Source: a virus. From it: DNA of 54,846 bases. Made by a program: the position numbers and the translations under genes. Location: IMG/VR virus record IMGVR_UViG_3300024319_000016, positions 1 through 54,846 of that record; one strand, given 5' to 3'. The notes under the pieces were generated by a model that saw only the letters and a program-made list of their open reading frames with translations, had not been told where the DNA came from and did no database searches. This document shows positions 36,969-45,772 of this stretch, piece after piece. Within the stretch, counting starts at the first letter, position 1; each line of letters opens with the position of its first letter.

Positions 36969-39900
36969 TGGCAAACATTAGATTTCCTTCTAACGGTAGT
37001 GGTACATTCTCAGATGGTCTTGTAGGGGGTCAGAATACTGAGGGTAATGATTTCACGCAGAAAAACTTTTCTGAAGAAGGAACTCCTGTTGTTAGAGATA
37101 CTAAAAGTTTTACAACTTCAGATTTTTCTAAACCAATTTCTTTAGAGGACTTAAACAGTGAGGAATCAATTAAAGAAGTTAGTAAACTATTTGACCAATC
37201 ATTAAAAATAAAGTTTAACACTGAAAAGGGGTCCAAAGATTTGTTTGGTTCTGCTTTCTTAAGAGCTAAGGTTGCGGTTGAGAATATCGCAAACACATTT
37301 CCAGCCTCTTTAAGAGTGTTTAAAACAACAACCGACGCTCAGACCGTTGATACGGCATATGACGTTGTAAACAATCTACAATTTAATACCACGACCTTTA
37401 AAATACCATTAAGAGCGATTAGAAATCCATTAGGGATTGAATATAGTAATATTGGTTTAAAAGTTTTCGATGGACAATACGATTCTGATAGAAACTTCGC
37501 TAAAGAATTTACAAAATATGTTTTATTGTTTTCGGGTGTTGAATATAAAATTAAAAAGGTTTTATTACCAGAAGACAGATATAATGGTGAATTATCAATT
37601 ACTGTTCACGGAAAACCATTTACAGGTTCAACACAGGAAGAATTCTACATTAAGTTAAACGACATCTTATTTGAGAAGAAGTTTGAACTAATGGACGATT
37701 TTGAACAATTATTATTAGATAGAGAGAACGTTCCATTATACGAGGCTAAGTTTAAAGTCCCTAAAGAAACGAGTGACGGTAATTTGTATTTTGGTGATGA
37801 AAAGATAAAATGGGAATTGTCCGATGACTTTAACATTGTAGTTGAAGGGGATAAATTTGAAAGATATTTAGAGAAGTTATTTGAAACGTGTGAAGTTATT
37901 GATAACTACAAGGCGAATTTAATTGCTCGTTTTTTAAGTACGGCTTCTTTACAAGAGTTTGATACGGAAGGTCAAAAAGTTAAGAAAATATTCCAACTAT
38001 ATGGTAGGTTTTTCGATGATGTAAAGAAATTCATAGACAATATTGCGTATATGAACAATGTTACGTATGATAAGATTAATAACGTACCCGATTTACTATT
38101 AAAGAACTTGGCTGGGTTATTAGGATTGGATGTGATAACCTCAATTACGGACCGTAACATCGAAGAGTACTTATATAAGAAAAAAGACAGTCAGTTTGAT
38201 GGGTTAACAAAAGGAAAAACACCATTTGAGACTGACATTGAAATATATAGAAGAATAATATTAAATTCAGCGTACCTATTCAAATCTAAAGGTACGAGAA
38301 AACCCCTTAGATTCTTATTGAGTTTTATTGGGGCACCTGAATCATTTGTTGAGATAAACGAATACGTTTATAAGGTTATAAACCGAATTGATTACGATAA
38401 GTTTTCTGAAAAATTAGATAACGTTATTGATGGTGAGTGGTTTGAATCTGACGTAGACTTCAAAACGATAAAAGTTTGGAGTGAAATTAAAGAGGAATGG
38501 TTAGATAAGTCGGATTTCCAAAAGAAATATCCAAATGTTGAAATAGACGTATTAGGGTATTTAGAGAATGGTCAACTACCTGACGGTGAGAACCATGGTG
38601 ATGCTTATATTTTAGATAAAGAACTGATTAGTGTTGAAGTACAGAAATCGGGTGGGGTGTATAATGTTGATGACTATCCAATAGAGAGAGTTGGTACTTC
38701 AGACAATTCAATACCTAAAACTCCTACGATAACTAACGACTACTTCTTCCAAAAGGGTGCTGGTTGGTTTGAAAGGACAGATTCACATAAGTCTGTTTCG
38801 GTATTGGATGAAGAAAGGTCTGATTTGACAACTTCACCAAAAACAATTAAGACAAAATTTGAAGATTTCACTTATGGTGAGAAATTCTATGATAGATATA
38901 AAAATTTCCCAAACTTCGATGATGGTTGGGAGTTAAAGGCTGACATCGACAATAAGAAGTCAGATTCAGACACAAACAAGTTTATATTAAACAGAAAGAA
39001 CGTTGATATATTCCTTAACCCTGGTCGAGCGGTGTTATTTGATTTTGTAAGGACATATCAAAAACACTCATTATCGTATTCAGGTGTATTATTAAATAAC
39101 TTAACATTTGCTCAATTCTCTGAATATGGTTTTTGGAACGGAGTTGAAGTAGGTAAAGGTAAGTACGGAAAGAAATATTGGGATTTAATCGAATTATTTA
39201 AGGATTACTATGAAAGTGGGTTAGGTAAGGCGTATGATTATGACTTAACGTATGCGTACTTAAACAAAATTAGTACATATTGGATACGTTTAGTTGAACA
39301 GTTTATACCGGCAACTACTTTATGGTTTACTGGTGAAAAAGTTGAGAACCATAATCTACATAGACCAAAGTTTAATTGGGAAGAACCGTGTAGAAACGAT
39401 GTTATGTCATTAGACTTATCATTGGCGAAGACATTATATGAGACATTAATTGACTCATTAAAAAAATATAAGAATATACCTGACTGTTACGAAAGATTAT
39501 ATCGTTATGGTAATTGGTATTTACAGGTAAAAATAAACGACAAAATATACCAAATAGGGGGCGAAGAGTGGACACATTTCTTTACTTCGACCGAGTCTGA
39601 TAAGATGGGTTCGTGTAATTTGGATAATGCTCAACCTGGTAGTCCTGACACGTGTCCACAATACGACAATCCGATTTATATGTTATGTGATTTTGAAACA
39701 TACGTAACGTGTTATCCTGATGAATGTAAAGATTTTGTGACCACTATTGTTCAGATGTTGTCACAAATATCTAAAGACATATATAGAGATGAGATTGCTG
39801 ATAAAGTTAGTGATTGTGATTTTTTATGTGATAACGACGATGGATTGACGTATGTTGCTGACACAGTATTTGGTTCTACTATAAAGACGACTAGTCCAGA

Positions 39901-42900
39901 GGTTGAAGGGTTAAGTGCTTTTGAGATTGAAGGGTTTAAAGATGGTGAGTTTTGTTATGATTGTCATAACGAGATAAAGTTAATAACCAATAGTTACTGT
40001 GGAGAATGTTTCGATATAGATTCGTTAGAAATAGGGATGAAAGTTATTATTAATGAGGGTGAAGGACAAGATGACTGTAAAGACAGATGTTTTGTGTTGG
40101 AGAACATTCCGTTTAGTATTGACCAAAGTCAGTTCGGAGGTGTTCACTATGACGTAAATTACCCTGACCATCATATAGATAGTTTAGACCCGAGGGGTAC
40201 TGTATTTTTAACTGAAAAGTTTGAAGTTGTTAAATGTGTGGACTACGATAAAGTATATCATGGGACGTATCAGTATGTCGGTGGGTTAGATACAATAGAC
40301 AGGTTTCCTGTGTATAAACACATAACTGAAGACATTTATCTTTCGTGTTATCCTGATGCGCCTGAATCGGTTAATGGTGACTTTATGTTTACTGAAGGAC
40401 CTAAAGGTTCATATACTCAAATATATGGTAAATTATCAGATAAAAACTTATTAGATTTCACAAACGTATTCACACATTCATTAGAATGGGAAATTGACGA
40501 CTGTATAACAGTTGATGATTTAGAAGAAGACCAAAATGTTATCAGACACCGTTATGCTACGGGCGATAGTATTGGTATTTGCGATAGAGTTAATGACGAT
40601 GGGTTTGATTATGTGAAAATATGGTTACATGGTGGGACTTTTGAAGCTCAAGACGGTACCACTTTACCTTATGATATGTTCTTTGATTGTAAAGAAGATT
40701 TGGTTGAGGGAGAAACTATATGGTATGACGAAGCTGGTGATGTTTTTATTGTTAAGATTAAATCAGGTGAGAATAGGTTGATACATGCGTACGACCAATC
40801 AGGTGCTCCGATACATATATATTTAAAAGAAAGAAACGCCATGTTGGTGGGTCTTGATTTTGAAACGGATTTAGAAACTATCGACGAATATGGTGGTTAC
40901 GGTCAGTATGGTGGATACGGTGGTTACGGTCAGTATAGTGGATACGGAGGTTACGGTGACTATACGTCTTACGGAGGTTACGGTCAGTATGGCGGATACG
41001 GAGGTTATGGAGGATATTTCTGTTACGGAAACGAATATCTATTTTATTCAAATATAAACCCTTATTGTGTTGGTAGACTTGATTATGAGATAAGACCTGA
41101 GTGTCAAGGTTATTTAACGGATACTGAATTTTATAGGGTTAAAGGAGAAACAATACCATACGAAATAACTATTGATGAGGTAATTGTCGGTGAAAATGTT
41201 GAAACAGTTAGGGTTCAGGATATTAATGTCGGTGATTTAATTATCGCTGCGAGTCCTAATTACGGAGAAATGGATTTCTGTGATTACTCGGAGTTTCAAT
41301 ATGGAAATGAAGGTATTGTGTGTAATTACACAAAAAACATTAAAATGGTTCCTGTGATGAGTACATCATGTGGAAGAATATACAAATACATTAATATTAA
41401 TGAAGGTAGGGTTAAAGTAGAATTCCATCATAATATTTTGGTGTTAGAGGATTTAAACAAAACGAATTCGAACGACTTATTAACAACGTGTTATACTGAA
41501 GCACCTACAAAACCAATTGGAACGATTTATAACTTAGACGGGACACCATCACAGGTGTTTTACGATAATGAATATCAGATAATCTCTAAACCGGCTAATG
41601 AGATTGGTATTGGTGATTATATAATAACAACAGAAGAGTGTGGTGTAATTGAAGTAAAGAGTTTGGTTTATGATGATTACTGTGATGAGGGTCTGTTTAA
41701 TGACAAGTATCAAATTAAGTTTGATGAGGATATGTTTGCGTGGTATAGACCGAAAGACGGATATGATACAATATATATCAACGATAAATGTGTTCCTTAT
41801 TGTGAGTTAATATGTTGTGATGAAATAGAGATGTGTATTGACGACATAACTATTGGTGATATTTGTATTGACGATATAAGTTACGTTATTGGTGATGTAC
41901 CAACAACAACTACTTCTACTACAGAAGAGCCAACAACAACGACTAGTACGACTAAGGATAGGACTACTACTACTTCTACGACAGAAGAGCCGATAACAAC
42001 TACTTCTACGACAGAAGACCCGACAACAACTACTTCTACTACAGAAGAGCCAACAACAACGACTAGTACGACTACTGAAAAACCATGTGTTTGTTATAAA
42101 ACAAACCCTTATGATGATAGAATGTTTGTGGTTTACAAAAATTGTGATGGAAATCAGATAACAATAAATAAAACATGTAACTCTACTATCTGTCAGGGGA
42201 TTGAATTTTCAGCTACGGAAATATTGAGTGGACAATCGGAAGTTTTTATTGTTGATTGTGAAGATAAAACAACAACTACTTCTACTACAGAATCTCCGAC
42301 AACAACTACTTCTACGACTAAGGATAGGACTACTACTACTTCTACTACAGAAGCGCCGACAACAACGACTAGTACTACAGAAGATAAGACGACTACCACT
42401 TCTACGACTAAGGATATAACGACAACCACTTCTACAACAGAAGAGCCGACAACGACTACCTCTACGACTAAGGATATGACGACAACAACTAGTACAACGG
42501 AACAACCGACAACAACGACTAGTACAACAGAAGAGCCGACAACGACTACTTCTACAACAGATGTTGAGCCGTTATGTGTTTGTATAGAATTTACACATAT
42601 TTCTACGGGACCTGGAAGACATATTGGGTATTATGACGATTGTGATGGTATTCAGAGAGAGATAATGGTAAACCCATTAGAAAGTGAAAAAGTGTGTGGT
42701 ACCGGGTTAAATATATCAACATCAGATGGTAAATTAATTTACCAAGTAGGTGAGGAATGTGACAAAAATAGAAAATGTCCAAGCGATGAAACGACAACAA
42801 CGACAAGTTTTAGAGAACCTGACGACCCAACAACAACGACTAGTACAACAGAGGATAGGACAACGACTACTTCTACTACAGAAGAGCCAACAACAACTAC

Positions 42901-43327
42901 TTCAACCACTATGGGTGACGGTGGTTCGGGTCCGATTACAACGACAACAACTAGAGGAAATAATGAAACAACTTATTGTGTTAATTTTGATTGGTTAGGT
43001 TCTCAGGTAATACCACAATCCTCAGGTAAGGCATATGCTGATAGTACAACAGTTAGTCAAATAACTGAATTCTATTTATATGATGTCGCTTGTGGAAATG
43101 GTGATTTTGATACATTAGCAAACGCATTAACCACGGGTTATGGTCTTACGGTTAGTAGAGGTAATTCGACGGCTAACTTTACTCTTAATTCGTTGACAAA
43201 CAATAGTCAAATGAACTATTGGACTTTAGGGGTTACTTATAACTCAGGAACAGTAACACAGGCACCCGAAGGGTTACCATGTCATCAACCGAATTACTTC
43301 TGTTTCACACAACCAATACTAAGTTAA
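36968..43327 (+). CDS. Giant wedge-fibre fusion: gpI/gp7-like N-part, Gly-Tyr repeats, mucin-like tracts
   Basis: A 2119-residue protein. Residues about 320-460 resemble gpI/gp7-type wedge proteins (VTYDKINNVPDLLLKNLAGL; then FKSKGTRKPLRFLLSFIGAP). About 870-1300 is Cys-rich and Asp-rich. Residues 1308-1350 are a GGYG/QY repeat. About 1365-1640 is beta-rich, with paired GD motifs (INVGDLIIAA, IGIGDYIITT) and VEFHHNILVL, slightly like a Hint domain. Three mucin-like blocks built on TTTTSTT-x-x units follow (about 1645-1705, 1765-1867, 1939-2002), separated by small Cys-containing modules (each beginning CVC). A C-terminal domain of about 115 residues closes the chain. The position after gp25/gp6 fits a wedge protein fused to a side fibre. 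It probably anchors in the baseplate and projects a Thr-rich stalk. Confidence 0.6.
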   Translation: MANIRFPSNGSGTFSDGLVGGQNTEGNDFTQKNFSEEGTPVVRDTKSFTTSDFSKPISLEDLNSEESIKEVSKLFDQSLKIKFNTEKGSKDLFGSAFLRAKVAVENIANTFPASLRVFKTTTDAQTVDTAYDVVNNLQFNTTTFKIPLRAIRNPLGIEYSNIGLKVFDGQYDSDRNFAKEFTKYVLLFSGVEYKIKKVLLPEDRYNGELSITVHGKPFTGSTQEEFYIKLNDILFEKKFELMDDFEQLLLDRENVPLYEAKFKVPKETSDGNLYFGDEKIKWELSDDFNIVVEGDKFERYLEKLFETCEVIDNYKANLIARFLSTASLQEFDTEGQKVKKIFQLYGRFFDDVKKFIDNIAYMNNVTYDKINNVPDLLLKNLAGLLGLDVITSITDRNIEEYLYKKKDSQFDGLTKGKTPFETDIEIYRRIILNSAYLFKSKGTRKPLRFLLSFIGAPESFVEINEYVYKVINRIDYDKFSEKLDNVIDGEWFESDVDFKTIKVWSEIKEEWLDKSDFQKKYPNVEIDVLGYLENGQLPDGENHGDAYILDKELISVEVQKSGGVYNVDDYPIERVGTSDNSIPKTPTITNDYFFQKGAGWFERTDSHKSVSVLDEERSDLTTSPKTIKTKFEDFTYGEKFYDRYKNFPNFDDGWELKADIDNKKSDSDTNKFILNRKNVDIFLNPGRAVLFDFVRTYQKHSLSYSGVLLNNLTFAQFSEYGFWNGVEVGKGKYGKKYWDLIELFKDYYESGLGKAYDYDLTYAYLNKISTYWIRLVEQFIPATTLWFTGEKVENHNLHRPKFNWEEPCRNDVMSLDLSLAKTLYETLIDSLKKYKNIPDCYERLYRYGNWYLQVKINDKIYQIGGEEWTHFFTSTESDKMGSCNLDNAQPGSPDTCPQYDNPIYMLCDFETYVTCYPDECKDFVTTIVQMLSQISKDIYRDEIADKVSDCDFLCDNDDGLTYVADTVFGSTIKTTSPEVEGLSAFEIEGFKDGEFCYDCHNEIKLITNSYCGECFDIDSLEIGMKVIINEGEGQDDCKDRCFVLENIPFSIDQSQFGGVHYDVNYPDHHIDSLDPRGTVFLTEKFEVVKCVDYDKVYHGTYQYVGGLDTIDRFPVYKHITEDIYLSCYPDAPESVNGDFMFTEGPKGSYTQIYGKLSDKNLLDFTNVFTHSLEWEIDDCITVDDLEEDQNVIRHRYATGDSIGICDRVNDDGFDYVKIWLHGGTFEAQDGTTLPYDMFFDCKEDLVEGETIWYDEAGDVFIVKIKSGENRLIHAYDQSGAPIHIYLKERNAMLVGLDFETDLETIDEYGGYGQYGGYGGYGQYSGYGGYGDYTSYGGYGQYGGYGGYGGYFCYGNEYLFYSNINPYCVGRLDYEIRPECQGYLTDTEFYRVKGETIPYEITIDEVIVGENVETVRVQDINVGDLIIAASPNYGEMDFCDYSEFQYGNEGIVCNYTKNIKMVPVMSTSCGRIYKYININEGRVKVEFHHNILVLEDLNKTNSNDLLTTCYTEAPTKPIGTIYNLDGTPSQVFYDNEYQIISKPANEIGIGDYIITTEECGVIEVKSLVYDDYCDEGLFNDKYQIKFDEDMFAWYRPKDGYDTIYINDKCVPYCELICCDEIEMCIDDITIGDICIDDISYVIGDVPTTTTSTTEEPTTTTSTTKDRTTTTSTTEEPITTTSTTEDPTTTTSTTEEPTTTTSTTTEKPCVCYKTNPYDDRMFVVYKNCDGNQITINKTCNSTICQGIEFSATEILSGQSEVFIVDCEDKTTTTSTTESPTTTTSTTKDRTTTTSTTEAPTTTTSTTEDKTTTTSTTKDITTTTSTTEEPTTTTSTTKDMTTTTSTTEQPTTTTSTTEEPTTTTSTTDVEPLCVCIEFTHISTGPGRHIGYYDDCDGIQREIMVNPLESEKVCGTGLNISTSDGKLIYQVGEECDKNRKCPSDETTTTTSFREPDDPTTTTSTTEDRTTTTSTTEEPTTTTSTTMGDGGSGPITTTTTRGNNETTYCVNFDWLGSQVIPQSSGKAYADSTTVSQITEFYLYDVACGNGDFDTLANALTTGYGLTVSRGNSTANFTLNSLTNNSQMNYWTLGVTYNSGTVTQAPEGLPCHQPNYFCFTQPILS
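40889..41017 (+). repeat. Gly-Tyr repeat region
   Basis: In-frame repeats encoding variations of YGGYGQYGGYG inside the giant wedge-fibre gene. At DNA level, short units such as ggttacggtcagtatggtgg recur. The repeat breaks with a DYTSY segment midway. Confidence 0.85.
41900..42084 (+). repeat. Mucin-like Thr repeat block 1
   Basis: About six 27-nt units each encoding TTTTSTT plus two residues (EE, KD, ED or TE, usually followed by Pro or Arg). Mostly Thr/Ser with a regular charged pair. Confidence 0.9.
42262..42570 (+). repeat. Mucin-like Thr repeat block 2
   Basis: The longest block, about ten 27-nt TTTTSTT-x-x units, flanked on both sides by small Cys-containing modules. Confidence 0.9.
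42790..42975 (+). repeat. Mucin-like Thr repeat block 3
   Basis: Irregular start (TTTTTSFREPDD), then three TTTTSTT units and an ITTTTTRG end, leading into the C-terminal domain. Confidence 0.85.
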
Positions 43328-43371
43328 ATAAAAATATAAAGACAATAAGTAAAAGATTTAATAGAATAAAT

Positions 43372-43379
43372 ATATTTAT
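43372..43379 (+). promoter_or_regulatory. TATTTATA promoter-like box
   Basis: Exact TATTTATA, 13 nt before the ATG at 43393. Confidence 0.5.
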
Positions 43380-43392
43380 ATAATAAAAGAAA

Positions 43393-44352
43393 ATGGGAAA
43401 TATTAACGATACTAATAACAGGTTAGCCACAGACACTCCAGATACTACTACAACTACTACCACAGGTGGAGTTTCGGTTACGTTTAGTAGTCCTAGTAAT
43501 GGACCGTGTAATTTAACATTTACCCCTGATTGTGGTGGGGTAACGACTAATAATAATATGTCTATGGCTGCTACTGACACGCCTGATACACCTACCGTGA
43601 CAATACCGGGTATTAATTTCCCTTACACTTTTTATCCTTCAGAACATGGAGTTGATGATATTTTTGGTACATATACGTTTAATTGTGGTGGTTGTGAATA
43701 TATAAGAAACATAGAGAGAGTGTGTAATGATAATGATATATCATATACAGTATTAGGTTCTTCTGTTACTACAACGACAACAGAGGATGTTACAACAACT
43801 AGTACGACTGAAGATGTTACAACGACTAGTACAACTGAAGATGTAACAACGACTAGTACAACTGAAGATGTAACAACGACTAGTACGACTGAAGATGTAA
43901 CAACGACTAGTACGACTGAAGATGTAACAACGACTACAACCACAGAGGATGTAACAACTACAACCACTCAAAGACAATATAGTACCTTCTTCAAAAGTAC
44001 GGTAAAAAGTGAGTACGGTTGTGACCAAATCGTTGATGAAAATGGAGACCCAGGTGGTTTCTGTCACCCTTCATCTGGATATCTGGTTGAGACTAGATTC
44101 TATGTGGAAGGGGCTAATAGAACTATTCATAGTAATTTACAAGACCAAAACGTATATACAGATTCGAATTTAACAAACCCACTACCAGACGGTTATTATT
44201 ATTGTAGTGCCAATTCTGAAGAGGCGGGCGGAGTTACGTATACTGCTCTTCCGGGTTTAACTCATAAGGGTATACAGGTAGAAAATGGTGTTGCTGATTG
44301 TTCAACCCACAATTGTAGTGATGATTGTGGTGGTGGAAACAACGAACTGTAG
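43393..44352 (+). CDS. Mucin-like fibre protein A
   Basis: A 319-residue protein. An N-terminal Thr-rich arm leads to a module (SNGPCNLTFTPDCGG, then IPGINFPYTFYPSEHGVDDI and FNCGGCEYI, about residues 38-105) that is repeated in the next gene, so the two are tandem paralogues. Residues 131-192 are seven 9-residue units EDVTTTSTT or EDVTTTTTT. The C-terminal about 125 residues form a Cys-containing domain (YGCDQIVDENGDPGG; ending CSDDCGGGNNEL). No signal peptide is present, consistent with a virion part instead of a secreted one. It is likely an accessory fibre or adhesin with a Thr-rich stalk that could be O-glycosylated by the downstream enzymes. Confidence 0.6.
   Translation: MGNINDTNNRLATDTPDTTTTTTTGGVSVTFSSPSNGPCNLTFTPDCGGVTTNNNMSMAATDTPDTPTVTIPGINFPYTFYPSEHGVDDIFGTYTFNCGGCEYIRNIERVCNDNDISYTVLGSSVTTTTTEDVTTTSTTEDVTTTSTTEDVTTTSTTEDVTTTSTTEDVTTTSTTEDVTTTTTTEDVTTTTTQRQYSTFFKSTVKSEYGCDQIVDENGDPGGFCHPSSGYLVETRFYVEGANRTIHSNLQDQNVYTDSNLTNPLPDGYYYCSANSEEAGGVTYTALPGLTHKGIQVENGVADCSTHNCSDDCGGGNNEL
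43783..43968 (+). repeat. 27-nt tandem repeat encoding EDVTTTSTT
   Basis: Seven near-identical units with the pattern gaagatgtaacaacgact plus a Thr/Ser remainder. High DNA identity between units suggests recent expansion or homogenisation. Confidence 0.9.
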
Positions 44353-44391
44353 TGATGGTTAAGATTATTAAAAATTTAAAAAATACAAGAC

Positions 44392-45750
44392 ATGTCTAAT
44401 ATAAACGAAAAAGAAAACAATAACGTTAGTATCAATAATACGTCTATTGATAGTAATGGGAATGGTGATTTAGCTGCTACTGATACTACAACAGTTAATG
44501 GGAATGGTAGTTTAGACGCTACTGATACTACAACAGTTAATGGGAATGGTAGTTTAGACGCTACTGATACTACTACAGTACAACCTTCAACTCAAACGGT
44601 TAGGTTTGAACGAATGAGTAATGGTAAATGTGATTTAACATTTACCCCAACGACTACAACGTCTACAACATCTACGACTAATAATACGTCTAAGGCCGCT
44701 ACGGATACGACTGATACGACAACAACACAACCTAACAGTGTTAGTATCCCCAACGTGTCTTTTCCTTACGAGTTTGACCCTTTAGACCATGGGTTTGATA
44801 ATATCTATGGGGAATATAAATTTGACTGTTGTGGGTGTCCATACCTTATTACCATTGAGGTCCCGGTTACAACGACTAGTACCACTGAAGAGGTTACAAC
44901 AACTACTACTGAAGAGGTTACGACAACGACAACTAGTAAAGACACTGACCCAATAACGACCACAACTACTACTGAAGAGGTTACAACAACGACAACGACT
45001 GAAGATGTGTGTGATAACTGTACTACGGTTAGGGTTCGTAGAAATACGTTATTGTATGGTGTTAGTTTTGATTATATAGATTGTGATAATGATAGTCAGT
45101 CTTATACCTTCCCAACTAAGGTTAGTGTGGTTGATTTATGTGTATGTACAGGAAGTATACCAAGTAGTGATGACTATACTATTGAATTTATCGAAGAATG
45201 TACAACAGGATTACCGGTATTAACCTGTGATTTATTATCGTACACAGTTAATGATGGGGAGAATGGAGAACTAGTTAGTTTTAATAATGGAAGCGGATTA
45301 TTTATACCTGCTCAGGTGACACCTAGTCAATATGTTTTAGGTGTTGGAACCTATACTGTTAGTGTTACAGTACCAAATGGATATAGTAACGCAGGTGAAA
45401 CTTTAGAATGTGTGAGTGATGAGGTTATTGTATCTCAAGGTGGTGGTGATACCACGACAACATCGACAAAGGGTTCATCTGATGCGTTTTGTGCTAAGGT
45501 AACATATGGGCCTAACAGTCCCAATAAACTACAAACGTCACTTGGTGGTGAGATACATGAATTTTTAATCTCGATGCAGATTACATATGAAAATGAAGAC
45601 GGTGGTGGATTCTTTAACAAATGTACTGACACGGGGACGTTCTTCGTAGTAGAAGGGAATAGTCCAAGAGTTATTAGGGAGTCTGATGAAATTGATGTTA
45701 CGTATAACGCTGATGATTTATGTGATGGTGACTACCATTGTGATAGATAA
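44392..45750 (+). CDS. Mucin-like fibre protein B (paralogue of A)
   Basis: A 452-residue protein. The N-terminus carries tandem 14-residue repeats (ATDTTTVNGNGSLD). Then comes the module shared with the preceding gene: SNGKCDLTFTP, IPNVSFPYEFDPLDHGFDNI, FDCCGCPYL. Thr-rich spacers (TTTSTTEEVTTTTTEEVTT) follow, then a Cys module resembling those between the mucin blocks of the giant protein (Y-x-DCD... VDLCVC). Two further beta-rich domains follow, one of them Gly/Asn-rich with NGYSNAGETLECVSDEVIVS. It is the last structural gene before the glycosyltransferase island. A fibre or adhesin role is inferred. Confidence 0.6.
   Translation: MSNINEKENNNVSINNTSIDSNGNGDLAATDTTTVNGNGSLDATDTTTVNGNGSLDATDTTTVQPSTQTVRFERMSNGKCDLTFTPTTTTSTTSTTNNTSKAATDTTDTTTTQPNSVSIPNVSFPYEFDPLDHGFDNIYGEYKFDCCGCPYLITIEVPVTTTSTTEEVTTTTTEEVTTTTTSKDTDPITTTTTTEEVTTTTTTEDVCDNCTTVRVRRNTLLYGVSFDYIDCDNDSQSYTFPTKVSVVDLCVCTGSIPSSDDYTIEFIEECTTGLPVLTCDLLSYTVNDGENGELVSFNNGSGLFIPAQVTPSQYVLGVGTYTVSVTVPNGYSNAGETLECVSDEVIVSQGGGDTTTTSTKGSSDAFCAKVTYGPNSPNKLQTSLGGEIHEFLISMQITYENEDGGGFFNKCTDTGTFFVVEGNSPRVIRESDEIDVTYNADDLCDGDYHCDR
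44476..44580 (+). repeat. 42-nt tandem repeat encoding ATDTTTVNGNGSLD
   Basis: Two full 42-nt copies (44476-44517, 44518-44559) nearly identical in DNA, then a partial third copy. Confidence 0.9.
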
Positions 45751-45753
45751 TAA

Positions 45754-45761
45754 TATAAATA
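45754..45761 (+). promoter_or_regulatory. TATAAATA box before glycosyltransferase island
   Basis: Exact match to the T4 late-promoter octamer TATAAATA, 11 nt before the ATG at 45773 and just after the previous stop. In such AT-rich sequence it could be chance; it is unusual because other genes here have the reverse-complement form. Confidence 0.3.
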
Positions 45762-45772
45762 AAAAATAATAT

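Noticed and set aside
42193-42505. Reverse-strand ORFs rich in Val, Cys and Arg opposite the Thr repeats
   Set aside because: They are frame shadows of the repetitive TTTTSTT coding sequence; they have no start context or promoter and the + strand frame is continuous across the region.
43783-43968. CRISPR-like regular 27-nt repeats
   Set aside because: Units are contiguous without spacers, in frame, and encode a regular peptide; no cas genes are nearby.
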